Assembly (NCBI RefSeq): GCF_020442045.1
Contig: NZ_JAGRLA010000002.1
Span: 20,211-84,210, forward strand
DNA: 64,000 nt
From: Bauldia sp.
Lineage (GTDB): Bacteria; Pseudomonadota; Alphaproteobacteria; Rhizobiales; Kaistiaceae
Reading direction: 5' to 3'
In this document: positions 15,524 to 24,720 of the stretch, in pieces
Layout: every line of letters begins with the position of its first letter
Position numbering within the stretch: the first letter of the stretch is position 1
Translations under genes and position numbers: made by a program
The notes under the pieces: model-generated
What the model was told of the DNA's origin: nothing
Seen by the model: the letters and a program-made list of their open reading frames with translations, nothing else
The model's database searches: none

Positions 15524-16693
15524 ATGGTTGAGGGACGCAGCGACAAGGTCGAGGGCGGCCGCATAAGGCTCGGAATGGTCGGCGGCGGGCAGGGGGCCTT
15601 CATCGGCGCCGTGCACCGTCTCGCCGCGCGGATGGACGATCACTACGACCTGGTCGCCGGGGCACTCTCCTCGAACAAGGCCAGGGCGCTCGCCTCGGCG
15701 AAGGAGCTCGGGCTCGATCCCGACCGTTCCTACGGCTCCTACGAGGAGATGGCGAAGGCGGAAGCCAAGCGCCCGGACGGCATCGAGGCGGTCGCGATCG
15801 TGACGCCGAACCACATGCACGGGCCTGTCGCCAAGGCCTTCCTCAAGGCCGGCATCAACGTCATCTGCGACAAGCCGATGACGACGACGGTCAAGGAGGC
15901 GAAGGAGCTCGTCCAGCTCGTCAAGAAGTCGGGCCTCGTCTTCGTTCTGACCCACAACTACACCGGCTATCCCATGGTCCGGCAGGCCCGCGCCATGGTC
16001 GCCGCGGGCAAGCTCGGCGACATCCGCGTCGTCCAGGCCGAGTATGCGCAGGACTGGCTGACCGAGAAGGCCGAGGCCACCGCCAACAAGCAGGCCAAGT
16101 GGCGGACCGACCCCAGGCAGTCCGGGGCCGGCGGCTCGATCGGCGACATCGGCACCCACGCCTATAACCTCGCCAGCTTCGTCACCGGGCTGAAGCTCGA
16201 CTCGCTGTGCGCGGACCTCACCGCCTTCGTCAAGGGACGCAAGCTCGACGACAACGACAACATCCTCCTGCGCTGGAAGGGCGGCGCCAAGGGGATGCTG
16301 TGGGCGAGCCAGGTCGCGGTCGGTCATGAGAATGGCGCCATGCTGCGCGTCTACGGCTCGAAGGGTGGTCTCGTCTGGAAACAGGAGCACCCCAACCACC
16401 TGTGGTTCTCCGCCTTCGGCAAGCCGCCGCAGCTGATCACCCGCGCCGGCGCCGGTTCCGGGCCGGAGGCGGGCCGCGTCAGCCGCGTCCCGGCCGGGCA
16501 TCCCGAGGGCTATCTCGAGGGCTTCGCCAACATCTACACCGAGGCGGCCCGGGCGATCCGCGCCCATCGCGACGGCAAGAAGCTCGACCCGGCTGTCGTC
16601 TATCCGACAGTCGAGGACGGCCTTGCCGGCATGCAGTTCATCGAGGCAGCCGTTGCGTCGAGCAAGAAGGGCGCCGTCTGGGTGAAGGTCTAG
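15524..16693 (+). CDS. Gfo/Idh/MocA family oxidoreductase
   Basis: NAD(P)-dependent sugar or inositol dehydrogenase of 389 residues. The Rossmann motif is near the N terminus (GMVGGGQGAFIGAVHR), the family's EKP-type motif appears as CDKPMTTT, and the catalytic-domain region GGSIGDIGTHAYNLA carries the conserved Asp and His. GGGAGACGAGAG precedes the ATG. It is the last gene of the xylBA operon in the same direction but is separated from the TIM-barrel isomerase by the inverted repeat. Its stop overlaps the end of the convergent GFA gene by four bases. The substrate is unknown. Confidence 0.9.
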   Translation: MVEGRSDKVEGGRIRLGMVGGGQGAFIGAVHRLAARMDDHYDLVAGALSSNKARALASAKELGLDPDRSYGSYEEMAKAEAKRPDGIEAVAIVTPNHMHGPVAKAFLKAGINVICDKPMTTTVKEAKELVQLVKKSGLVFVLTHNYTGYPMVRQARAMVAAGKLGDIRVVQAEYAQDWLTEKAEATANKQAKWRTDPRQSGAGGSIGDIGTHAYNLASFVTGLKLDSLCADLTAFVKGRKLDDNDNILLRWKGGAKGMLWASQVAVGHENGAMLRVYGSKGGLVWKQEHPNHLWFSAFGKPPQLITRAGAGSGPEAGRVSRVPAGHPEGYLEGFANIYTEAARAIRAHRDGKKLDPAVVYPTVEDGLAGMQFIEAAVASSKKGAVWVKV

Positions 16694-17166
16694 CGACCGG
16701 CGCCAATGGCAGCGGCCCGCCGTTCGAGGCTTTCGGCGGGCCACAGCTCCCGCGTGCTGTAATAGGCCTCGAAGGCGGGGACGTCGTCGGGAAGCGCGAC
16801 CCACGGCAGTTTCGAGCGCGTGTAGATATGCACGTCCGGCGTCACGGCCGCCGGGTCGTCGAGCGTCCCGATGCGCACGAAACGGAGGCCCGGGCGCCGG
16901 CCATAGTCGCTCCATACCGCCGTGCCGCAGGCGACGCAGCGATAGACGTCGTGCGGCCGGCCGCTGTCGGTCGGCATGGCGTCGGCCTTCGTCTCGCCCG
17001 AGAGCATCTCGATCCGGTTCGTCTCGATCAGCGCATTGAGGACGAAGGCGGTGCCGGTCTGGCGCTGGCAGTCGCGGCAATGGCAGCAATGGACGAACAT
17101 CGGGTCGGACGAGAGGCGGTAGCGCAGCGCGCCGCAGGCGCATCCGCCGTCATGGGGCGCAGGCAT
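16690..17166 (-). CDS. GFA family protein (glutathione-dependent formaldehyde-activating type)
   Basis: A 158-residue zinc-binding protein of the GFA (CENP-V) fold. The cysteine pattern is intact: GGCACGALRY, then VHCCHCRDCQRQTG, then RCVACGTAVWS. These provide the structural and catalytic zinc ligands. Family members bind glutathione adducts, but most are uncharacterised and the formaldehyde role is not general. It converges on the Gfo/Idh gene with a four-base overlap, and lies downstream of the lipoprotein gene on the same strand. Confidence 0.88.
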   Translation of the reverse strand: MPAPHDGGCACGALRYRLSSDPMFVHCCHCRDCQRQTGTAFVLNALIETNRIEMLSGETKADAMPTDSGRPHDVYRCVACGTAVWSDYGRRPGLRFVRIGTLDDPAAVTPDVHIYTRSKLPWVALPDDVPAFEAYYSTRELWPAESLERRAAAIGAGR

Positions 17167-17217
17167 CGGGCCCTCCGGTCAGGACTATGGGCGACACTAG
17201 CACATCCGCCGCCGCCT

Positions 17218-17691
17218 TCACTCCTGGGAGAGGTTGTCGGGGTTGATGTCGTAGGCAGGCCCGACGGTGAGCGGCTTCTTCGGCAGCACCGTCTGATCGA
17301 TATCCGACTTGATCTGGTAGTCGACGGTCTGGAGCGCCTCGCCATCGGAATCGAATACCCGGACGACCACGTGATACGGCTTGTCCGCCACCACGCCGGC
17401 GAGCGGCGGGGTGGTGAAGGAATAGCGCTTGCGATCCGGGGTCACCGCCTTGGCGATGACGATCGGCGGCCCACCGGCGGGGTTGTCGAAGGTCGCCTCG
17501 AGCTTGCCGCCGTCGGGCAGGGCGCGCTGGGGCTCGGCAATCACGCCCGCCGTCGCCTCGGCGATCCGGTAGTTGAAGATGAAGCCACCGCCGCCGACCT
17601 TCACATAGTCGCCGGATTCGCCGGAGCAGGCCGACAGCGCGGTCAGGGCCAGGGCACCGACGCAGGACACCCAGGCGCGTGAATAGGACAT
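17218..17691 (-). CDS. Putative lipoprotein of unknown function
   Basis: A 157-residue protein starting at 17691 (MSYSRAWVSC). The N terminus is a lipoprotein signal: hydrophobic core GALALTAL followed by the lipobox SACS, so Cys about 23 is the likely lipidation site. The mature part is predicted beta-rich, with VRVFDSDGEALQTVDYQIKSD near the middle; I recognise no named domain. The frame remains open far upstream, but that is antisense to the Sel1-repeat gene and is not translated sequence. It diverges from that gene. Confidence 0.75.
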   Translation of the reverse strand: MSYSRAWVSCVGALALTALSACSGESGDYVKVGGGGFIFNYRIAEATAGVIAEPQRALPDGGKLEATFDNPAGGPPIVIAKAVTPDRKRYSFTTPPLAGVVADKPYHVVVRVFDSDGEALQTVDYQIKSDIDQTVLPKKPLTVGPAYDINPDNLSQE

Positions 17692-17847
17692 CTGATTGGC
17701 CTCCCGTGCTGGAATTGCTGCGAACCGCGAGATTAGGCCGAGTCCGGCGGCGGCGGAAGCGGCGTTCCGAGGTGTGAGCATCCTCACTGATGCAATGCGC
17801 GGAAACGGTGTAGCCTGCGGCCTGGGTCTGGGCACAGGAGGCGCAGG

Positions 17848-20541
17848 ATGGCGTGGCTCGCTCGGGTTTCGGCTTTCGTCAGTCTGGTTCTGATCGCGGC
17901 TCCCGCCTTTGCGGAAACGGATGCCGAGAAGGAAGCGCGGATCCAGGCAGCGGTCGACCTCTGCGACCAGGAAGCGGCGGTGCCGCTCGACCCCGAGGCC
18001 ACCGCGCCGCCGATACAGTTCAGCGAGCTCTTCGTGCCTTTTGATCAGGAGGTCTTCGAGAAGCGCGCCGCGACCTGCCGAGAGGCGATGGTCGGTGCCC
18101 CGGACAAGAAGCGGCTCCGGCTCCAGTACCTGCGGACGGCGATTCCGGCGCGGATCGATATTCCGCAGATGGTGCCGGACCTTCGCGCCCTTGCCGCGAC
18201 CGGCAGCGCCGAGGCGCGGTTCCTGCTCTACATCCTCTATGGGGAACGCCAGGCGTCCGCGGAAAATGACATCACCCGCGCGGAAGCGATCCACGCCCTG
18301 ACGGCCGCGGCCGAGGCGGGCCATCAGAATGCGCTCGAACAGGCGCTCCGCGAATACCGTTTCGGGCCCAACGTCCTCCGCGACCCGGCACGCGCGGCGC
18401 ACTTCGCGGAGGGTCTGATGAACCTTCCGCGGCAGGGACCACACTTCGCCGGCAAAGGCGAGGAGGCCGCCCGCGAGCGTGGCCGATGGACGCTGGGCTG
18501 GGTTCTGGTGATGGACGGCGGTTTCGACGACGAGCGGCGTGCCGCGGGCTTCGCCATCGTCAAGGAGATTTACGACAGCGGCGACCAGTCGATGCTCGTT
18601 CCCTATCTCACCGCACTCCGTTATGGGCGCGGCACGGTGCAGGACGCGGCGCAGGCCCGCGCTCTGGCCGAGCAGGCTGTCGCGGAGGGCAGGGTCGCGG
18701 CAGTCTCGGTGCTCGCCGGCATGCTCGCCGAGGGCGAGGGCGGTCCGGCCGACGGCAAGCGCGCCCTCGCGCTGCTCACCAGCGAGATCGGCCAGAAGGA
18801 TTTCGGAGCCAAGGAGGTTCTCGCCGGCCTCTATCTCGACAACCGCTATACCGGCCGCCGACCCCGCGAGGCGGCGCGCCTGCTCGCGGCGGGCTATATC
18901 GAGTCGCTGGTCCGGGCGGCGGCGCTGTTCACCGACTACGACGTTATGATCGACGGCGCGACACGCTACGAGACCAGACTGGCGATGGCGGCGGAGGTCG
19001 GCGAACCCGGCGCGGCGATGGCCCTGGTCCGGCTGAAATTCTCCAACCATCCCGATTTCGGCAATGACGATTCCGGTGCGCGGGCGATCCTTGCCCGGCT
19101 CGCCGCGGCCGGCGATCGCGAGGCGGCCCTGATGCTGGTCGAGACGCAATTTGGCGACCTTGGAACGTCGAGCTTCAACCCGCGGCCCCGCGGCGACGCG
19201 ATGCCGGACGAGGAGGCGCGCGCCGTCGTCGAGGCCGGTATCGCCGACGGCATGGCATCGGCCTATCGCGTCAAGGGAAGGCTTCAGCGCGTCGGCGTGG
19301 TGTTCCCGCAGGATGACGCCGCGGCGACCAAGGCGCTGCTCGATGCTGCGGAGCGTGGCGACGTCGCGGCGATGATCCTGGTCGGCGATGCCTACGGCGA
19401 TGGCCTCGGGATCGCCGAGAACCACCGCGAGCGCCTGCGCTGGTGGCGGGAGGCCGCGGCGCGCGGCGCGCTAGCGGCGCGCGAGAAGCTCGCCAACGCC
19501 TTCGTCTTCGACAGCTTCGACAAGCTGATGACGCTCCGCGAGGGCGTGACCGAGCGGGTCGCGCTCTACAACAACAGCGGCGCCGGATTCGTGACGTCGT
19601 CGGGGCCGGTGCAGTTGATGGGCATGTTCAGCGGCGGCCGCGCCATGGACGCCGGAACCTCTCCCATGGCGAGCGCGGTGATGGACGCCTTCCGCGTCGC
19701 GCCGGCCGGGCTCGCCGAGGAGAAGCTGGTGCCGCTGATCCGAGTGATCCCCGACGCGATCCGGATCGAGATCGAGCGGCAGCTCAAGGCGGCCGAATTC
19801 TTTTCCGGGACGCCGGACGGCAATTTCGGTCCGGACGTTCGCCAGGCCCTCGCCGACTGGGTGGACGCCATGGGGCCGCTTCCCGATGTCGACCCGTCCG
19901 ATGCGGGCGGCACCACCGCGCCTGTCGCCGCTGGCCCGCTTCCGATGGAGCTTGTCGACCGGGTCCGTGACCGGGTGTTCACGGCGGCGATGAAAAAGAA
20001 GATGACCGACGCCGAACGGACGGCGGTGATCGCCCAGATCAACGCGCTTGCCGCCTACGGCGACCTGCCGGCCCGCTGGGTGCTGGTGCGCAACTATCAC
20101 CAATCGGGCGCCATCCGACAGGGGGTCTCGCCGGCGGAGGTGACCCGTTACGGGCTCGATATCCTCGTTACGCGCCCGGAGGGCGTCGAGAAGCCGGACT
20201 TCGAGTTCATCTTCGATGTCACCGCGATGATGGACGAGGGCACTATCGACCAGTTCGGCGCGGCGCTGGTCAACGCGGTCCGCGACGACGAAAGGTTGCG
20301 CGATCCGCTGACGCTGGGCGCGATCATGCAGCAGATGATCTTCGCACCCGGCGCCTGCGATTCCGTGCTCAAGGCGATTGAAACATTGAAGATCGCCGAT
20401 GGCGGCGACGACGGTTGCGGCGAGGGTGCCCGCTCGGCGATCATCGCATTCGCCAAATCCTCAGGCGCGGCGAATGTCGACTCAGCCGCCCGGCAAGCCG
20501 CGGCGCAGACGCTTGCCGAACTCGATGCCGGGGCAAACTGA
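17848..20541 (+). CDS. Large exported protein with Sel1-like repeats
   Basis: An 897-residue protein with a signal peptide cleaved after APAFA (about residue 22). Multiple Sel1/TPR-like helical repeats are visible, for example AEARFLLYILYGERQA, AALMLVETQFGD and AAMILVGDAYGDGLG followed by LRWWREAAARGALAAREKLA. Around residues 640-680 a segment resembling a peptidoglycan-binding repeat occurs (IERQLKAAEFFSGTPDGNFG). Such proteins usually act as scaffolds or regulators in the periplasm or envelope. The gene stands alone, transcribed divergently from the lipoprotein gene and upstream of ade. The partner is unknown. Confidence 0.8.
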   Translation: MAWLARVSAFVSLVLIAAPAFAETDAEKEARIQAAVDLCDQEAAVPLDPEATAPPIQFSELFVPFDQEVFEKRAATCREAMVGAPDKKRLRLQYLRTAIPARIDIPQMVPDLRALAATGSAEARFLLYILYGERQASAENDITRAEAIHALTAAAEAGHQNALEQALREYRFGPNVLRDPARAAHFAEGLMNLPRQGPHFAGKGEEAARERGRWTLGWVLVMDGGFDDERRAAGFAIVKEIYDSGDQSMLVPYLTALRYGRGTVQDAAQARALAEQAVAEGRVAAVSVLAGMLAEGEGGPADGKRALALLTSEIGQKDFGAKEVLAGLYLDNRYTGRRPREAARLLAAGYIESLVRAAALFTDYDVMIDGATRYETRLAMAAEVGEPGAAMALVRLKFSNHPDFGNDDSGARAILARLAAAGDREAALMLVETQFGDLGTSSFNPRPRGDAMPDEEARAVVEAGIADGMASAYRVKGRLQRVGVVFPQDDAAATKALLDAAERGDVAAMILVGDAYGDGLGIAENHRERLRWWREAAARGALAAREKLANAFVFDSFDKLMTLREGVTERVALYNNSGAGFVTSSGPVQLMGMFSGGRAMDAGTSPMASAVMDAFRVAPAGLAEEKLVPLIRVIPDAIRIEIERQLKAAEFFSGTPDGNFGPDVRQALADWVDAMGPLPDVDPSDAGGTTAPVAAGPLPMELVDRVRDRVFTAAMKKKMTDAERTAVIAQINALAAYGDLPARWVLVRNYHQSGAIRQGVSPAEVTRYGLDILVTRPEGVEKPDFEFIFDVTAMMDEGTIDQFGAALVNAVRDDERLRDPLTLGAIMQQMIFAPGACDSVLKAIETLKIADGGDDGCGEGARSAIIAFAKSSGAANVDSAARQAAAQTLAELDAGAN

Positions 20542-20646
20542 CACCAGCGAGGGCCGGGTCCGTTGAGACGGCCGGCGGAGCGTGCAACGCTTCGTTGATC
20601 ACTCCCGGGTGATGGTTCGCCGGTCGCCCGGCCTCAAGGACTGGAT

Positions 20647-22362
20647 ATGGTGATGACGCAGCATGCATTCCTCGAACAGGCCATCGCCCAGGGCCGTGGC
20701 ACGGAGCCCGCCGACCTGGTGATCAAGGAGGTCGGGTTGCTCGACATCCTGTCCGGTGGCGTGACGACCACGGACATCGCGATCTGCGGCGATCGCATCG
20801 TCGGGACTTATGAGGATTACAGCGGCAAACGGGAGATCGACGGCAAGGGGCTCTTCGCGGTTCCCGGTTTCATCGACACGCATCTCCATATCGAGTCGTC
20901 CCTCGTCACCCCGGCCGAGTTCGACCGCTGCGTCCTGCCCCATGGCGTCACCACGGCGATCTGCGACCCGCACGAGATCGCCAACGTGCTCGGCGTCGAG
21001 GGCATCCGCTACTTCCTCGCCTCGGCCGAGGCGACGGTCATGGACCTGCGCGTCCAGCTTTCCTCCTGCGTGCCTTCCTCGGCCTTCGAGACCTCTGGCG
21101 CACGGCTGCTTGCCGCGGACCTCCTGCCATTCCGCGACCATCCCAAGGTGATCGGCCTCGCCGAATTCATGAATTTTCCCGGCGTGCTGGCCGCCGATCC
21201 GGAGGTGCTCGACAAGCTGGCGCCGTTCCAGGACGGGCATATCGACGGCCACGCGCCGCTGCTGCGCGGCGCCGACCTCAACGGCTATCTCACGGCCCGG
21301 ATCGCCACCGACCACGAAACGACGACCGCCGACGAGGCCCGCGAGAAACTCAGGAAGGGAATGACCATCCTCATTCGCGAGGGATCGGTGTCGAAGGATC
21401 TCCATGCGCTTGCCGAGGTGCTCGACGAGAACACGTCGAGCTTCATGTGCCTGTGCACCGACGATCGCAACCCGCTCGACATCGCCGAGCAGGGCCATCT
21501 CGACTACATGATCCGCACCCTGATCGCGCTCGGCCGTCCGTTGCACCACGTCTATCGCGCGGCAAGCTGGTCGGCCGCCCGCGCCTTCGGTCTTCGCGAC
21601 CGTGGCATGATCGCACCCGGCCGGCGCGCCGATATCGTGCTCGTCGAGGACCTCGCCGCCTGTTCGGTGAACACGGTGATTTCGGCCGGGCGTCTCGTCG
21701 AGCCCGGCATCTTCGATGACCGGCCGGTGATCGCGCCGGTCGGTCTCGACAGCATGAAGGCCGAGCCGGTTTCCGCGGCCGACTTCGAAGTCGCGGGTGG
21801 CCCGGCCGACCTCCCGGTGATCGGCGTCGAGGCGGGGCTGATCATCACCCAGCACCGGACCATGGCGGTTCCTTCCAAGGGCAATGTCCGCCTGGCGGAC
21901 GCCGCCAACGATATCGCCAAGGTCGCGGTGGTGGCGCGCCACGGCCTCAATCGCAACATCGGCCGCGGCTTCGTCACCGGCTTCGGCCTGAAACGGGGCG
22001 CGATCGCGTCGTCGGTCGCCCACGATGCCCACAATATCTGCGTCATCGGCGTCGACGACGAGGACATGGCCGTCGCGGTCAACCGATTGATCGACCTGAA
22101 GGGCGGCTTTGTCGTCGCTTCAGGCGGCGAAGTGCTTGCCGATCTTGCCCTTCCGCTTGCCGGTCTGATGAGCCTCGGGTCGTTCGAGGCCGTCCGCAGC
22201 GGGCTCTCGCCGCTCCGCAGCGCGGCGCGTCGCCTCGGATGCACGCTCGAGGAACCATTCCTCCAGGTCGCGTTCCTTGCCCTGCCGGTCATCCCGCACC
22301 TCAAGATCACCGACTTCGGCCTCTTCGATGTCGACCGCTTCGCCATCGTCGGCGGCAGCTGA
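20647..22362 (+). CDS. ade: Adenine deaminase
   Basis: Amidohydrolase of 571 residues that converts adenine to hypoxanthine and ammonia in purine salvage. The metal site motif DTHLHIESS near residue 80, PHEIANV, and later metal and substrate regions such as [11 protein letters not shown] and [11 protein letters not shown] match the Ade family rather than adenosine deaminase. The N-terminal beta domain and the C-terminal extension [13 protein letters not shown] are complete, so the length is normal. No purine riboswitch is visible upstream. The last 243 bases are also read in antisense by the convergent MFS gene. Confidence 0.95.
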   Translation: MVMTQHAFLEQAIAQGRGTEPADLVIKEVGLLDILSGGVTTTDIAICGDRIVGTYEDYSGKREIDGKGLFAVPGFIDTHLHIESSLVTPAEFDRCVLPHGVTTAICDPHEIANVLGVEGIRYFLASAEATVMDLRVQLSSCVPSSAFETSGARLLAADLLPFRDHPKVIGLAEFMNFPGVLAADPEVLDKLAPFQDGHIDGHAPLLRGADLNGYLTARIATDHETTTADEAREKLRKGMTILIREGSVSKDLHALAEVLDENTSSFMCLCTDDRNPLDIAEQGHLDYMIRTLIALGRPLHHVYRAASWSAARAFGLRDRGMIAPGRRADIVLVEDLAACSVNTVISAGRLVEPGIFDDRPVIAPVGLDSMKAEPVSAADFEVAGGPADLPVIGVEAGLIITQHRTMAVPSKGNVRLADAANDIAKVAVVARHGLNRNIGRGFVTGFGLKRGAIASSVAHDAHNICVIGVDDEDMAVAVNRLIDLKGGFVVASGGEVLADLALPLAGLMSLGSFEAVRSGLSPLRSAARRLGCTLEEPFLQVAFLALPVIPHLKITDFGLFDVDRFAIVGGS

Positions 22363-23679
22363 GGCGGGGCGGTTGTCCTGGGCGAGACCGGTCACAGGCC
22401 GGTCGAGCCGCACCCGGATTTCTTCGCCGCGATAGGCGAAATAGGCGAGCAGCAACAGGCTGGCCGCAATCGCGACCGGCAGGGCATTCGGACCGTAAAG
22501 GTCGATGAGGTAGCCGATCGGGGTCGCGCCGACGACAGCCCCGGCGGAATAGGCCATCGCAAAGCCGGTCGAGACCACCGCGAGGCTGTGGCCCTTGAAG
22601 TCCTGGCCGATCAGGATCAGTCCGAGCGTATAGATGGCGCCGAGCGTGCCACCCGCGACGAAGAGCAGGACCACGAGAGCGGGTATGACGGTCGCGACGA
22701 AGGGGAGGGCGATGGCGATCGCCAGCGTCGGGATCGCGCAAAGCTTCAGGAGTTCCCAGCGTCCGTAGCGGTCGGCGAGGAAGCCGACGACAAGCACCAG
22801 CATCGCCTCGCCCAGACCGAAGACGGCGACCAGCGTCGAGGCCGCCTCGTCGTCCAGGCCCCGTGAGACGCCGAACAAGGGGAGGAGGCTGTAGATCGCG
22901 GTCGAGGCGACTCCGACGAGGAAAGACGCGATGATCAGCGACCTCGCCAGGGAAAACGCGGCGCGGAAGCCGAGGCGGCCGGCGACGGCCGACAGGTCTC
23001 CGGGGCCGGTCGAGGGGCCTTCGCGTATGGCAAGGGCGACGATCGCCGCCGCGGCGAGGGGCGCCATCGCCGCAACCAGCGGCAGGTAACCGACAACGCC
23101 GGTTGCGTTGATCATCAGCGGGCCGACAAACTGGGCGCCCGTATAGAGCACCATTGCCAAAGACATGACGCGGCCGCGCTGATGATCGCTGGCCAGGCCG
23201 TTGAGCCAGATTTCGGTCGTCGCCCACAGCGCCGCGAAGCAGGCGCCCATGACGAAACGCGAGGCGAACCAGATCGCCACGTCGTCGAAGACAAGGATGA
23301 CGGCGAAGCAGAGCACCGGCACCGCATACATGGCCGCCGCGAAGCGCGGCAGCCCGAGGACGGCGATCAGCCGGGGGAGGAAGGGACCGACCATGAGAAT
23401 GCCCGCCCCGGCAAATGAGGCATTGAGCCCGATCAGCCAGTTGGACAGGCCGTGGTCTTCGAGGGCCAGCGAAAAATAGGGATAGCTGAACGCGGAGATG
23501 ACCGATTCCACCACGATCAGGACCAGAATGCCCGCGATCGCCCAGGTCAGCCGGAAGTCGGACCGCTCCCGTTCGAACGGGATATTGTCCTGCCTGACGG
23601 AGACGAGCCGCCCCGGCGCAGACATTGCACCGCCCGTAGCCGGCGGCGCGACGGGCTTTTTCTGCTCCGCGAAACTCAT
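22120..23679 (-). CDS. MFS transporter with an antisense-derived C-terminal tail
   Basis: A 519-residue major facilitator with twelve predicted membrane helices, the first near residue 45 after a charged N-terminal extension. The cytoplasmic loop motifs [21 protein letters not shown] and [11 protein letters not shown] are characteristic. The membrane part ends near residue 430 ([16 protein letters not shown]). The following tail of about 80 charged residues is encoded entirely by the strand opposite the end of ade and has no family counterpart that I recognise. This suggests loss of the original stop codon. The substrate is unknown; siblings are annotated as sugar or drug carriers. Confidence 0.85.
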   Translation of the reverse strand: MSFAEQKKPVAPPATGGAMSAPGRLVSVRQDNIPFERERSDFRLTWAIAGILVLIVVESVISAFSYPYFSLALEDHGLSNWLIGLNASFAGAGILMVGPFLPRLIAVLGLPRFAAAMYAVPVLCFAVILVFDDVAIWFASRFVMGACFAALWATTEIWLNGLASDHQRGRVMSLAMVLYTGAQFVGPLMINATGVVGYLPLVAAMAPLAAAAIVALAIREGPSTGPGDLSAVAGRLGFRAAFSLARSLIIASFLVGVASTAIYSLLPLFGVSRGLDDEAASTLVAVFGLGEAMLVLVVGFLADRYGRWELLKLCAIPTLAIAIALPFVATVIPALVVLLFVAGGTLGAIYTLGLILIGQDFKGHSLAVVSTGFAMAYSAGAVVGATPIGYLIDLYGPNALPVAIAASLLLLAYFAYRGEEIRVRLDRPVTGLAQDNRPASAAADDGEAVDIEEAEVGDLEVRDDRQGKERDLEEWFLERASEATRRAAERREPAADGLERPEAHQTGKRKGKIGKHFAA

Positions 23680-23786
23680 GCGACGAAGCCCCCCGCCGGG
23701 TCGATGAAGCGCACTCCGACTGTTGGATCGGAGGCCGACTTGGCTATAACAGGCCGCAATCGACGACGGGCTGGAGAATTGCCGAG

Positions 23787-24194
23787 ATGATGCTTGTCCC
23801 CAACTATCTCGACAGGAGTCCGATTCACGGCATCGGAATCTTCGCCCGGGATTCCATTCCGGAGGGAACCCGGGTGTGGGAATTCACGCCCGGCTTCGAT
23901 CAGGTTTTCTCCGACGTGGAGCTGGCGACCCTCAAACCGCTCGAGCGGGAGGCCATCCTCTTCTATTGCTACGTCGAGCAGGGGCTCAACAGCCTCGTCC
24001 TGTGCTGTGACAATGCCCGTCACTTCAACTATGCCGACGACCCGAATTGCGGGCCCCGCGATCATTCCGTCCAGGGGTTTCTGTCGGCCTTCGCCCTTCG
24101 GGATATCGCCGCCGGAGAGGAGCTCACATACTCCACCGCCGAAGACGCGGACGCCGGCAGGAAGCTGGGAAACACGGAGGGTACCGCCGCGTAA
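23787..24194 (+). CDS. Small SET-domain protein (putative lysine methyltransferase)
   Basis: A 135-residue protein consisting of little more than a SET domain. The N-terminal SET strand is GIGIFARDSIPEGTRVWEF. The knot region has NYADDPNCGP in place of the usual NHS-x-xPN sequence, and the last motif is AGEELTYST with the conserved Tyr. SET enzymes transfer methyl groups from S-adenosylmethionine to protein lysines. The altered first motif means that catalytic activity is uncertain. It is divergent from the MFS gene and convergent with a second SET gene 112 bases away. Confidence 0.82.
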   Translation: MMLVPNYLDRSPIHGIGIFARDSIPEGTRVWEFTPGFDQVFSDVELATLKPLEREAILFYCYVEQGLNSLVLCCDNARHFNYADDPNCGPRDHSVQGFLSAFALRDIAAGEELTYSTAEDADAGRKLGNTEGTAA

Positions 24195-24279
24195 CGCCGG
24201 TGACCGTCCAAGGCCCCGATGAGTGTCAGCCACCATCCCTGCAATCCGTCGTCTGGTGGTTGCCGGCAGCGCATGTCCC

Positions 24280-24306
24280 GCAGCCTCGGGCGGCGGGCTG
24301 CCTTGT
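24280..24306 (+). terminator. Weak stem-loop between the convergent SET genes
   Basis: GCAGCC at 24280-24285 pairs with GGCTGC at 24296-24301 across a ten-base GC-rich loop, followed on the plus strand by CTTGTT. It is placed where the two convergent SET genes must both stop transcription. The stem is short and the T run is poor. Confidence 0.25.
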
Positions 24307-24720
24307 TCAGATCATGCAGCGCCCTTCGGGGCACCAGCACTTGATGCCCTCCGGCACCAGGTTGAAGGAGCGATAGTCGACCGTGATCTCTTCGCCCGCC
24401 TCGATGTCCCGATTGGCATAGACGTAGAGCTTGTCCTCTACGCGGGCAGTCGGCCGGCAGCTGTGGTTGAGGAAGTCGACGCCATCCGGCTCCCACTGCG
24501 GCAACAGGCAGAGAAGTTTCGAGCCCTCGCGCTTCAGGTGAACCGACTGCCGCCACCAGAAGACATCGAGCTCATCCCTGCTGTCGAGATCGACCATCAC
24601 GGCCTTGCCGTCGAAGAACCCGATCAACTCGTCTTTCCTGATCCTCGCCTTGGCGAAGACGCCCTTGTGCTCGGCACTGAAGTCACGAACCTCGACGAGC
24701 TGGTTATTCGTATAACTCAT
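24307..24720 (-). CDS. SET-domain protein with post-SET cysteine cluster
   Basis: A 137-residue SET protein with canonical motifs: GVFAKARIRKDELIGFF at the N-terminal strand, FLNHSCRPTARVE (the NHSC knot that forms the methyl-donor pocket) and AGEEITVDYRSF. The end, IKCWCPEGRCMI, resembles a post-SET zinc-type cysteine cluster (C-x-C-x4-C). This is typical of eukaryote-like lysine methyltransferases, and small free-standing forms occur in bacteria. It is transcribed toward the other SET gene. The two share the fold but little sequence outside the motifs. A protein-lysine substrate is inferred; none is adjacent. Confidence 0.88.
   Translation of the reverse strand: MSYTNNQLVEVRDFSAEHKGVFAKARIRKDELIGFFDGKAVMVDLDSRDELDVFWWRQSVHLKREGSKLLCLLPQWEPDGVDFLNHSCRPTARVEDKLYVYANRDIEAGEEITVDYRSFNLVPEGIKCWCPEGRCMI

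Noticed and set aside
20542..20646. Possible purine riboswitch upstream of ade
   Set aside because: Only short GC-rich complementarity is visible; the conserved core of a purine riboswitch is absent.
20599..22032. 477-codon open frame opposite adenine deaminase
   Set aside because: Antisense shadow of ade; it is not continuous with the MFS frame and has no recognisable features.
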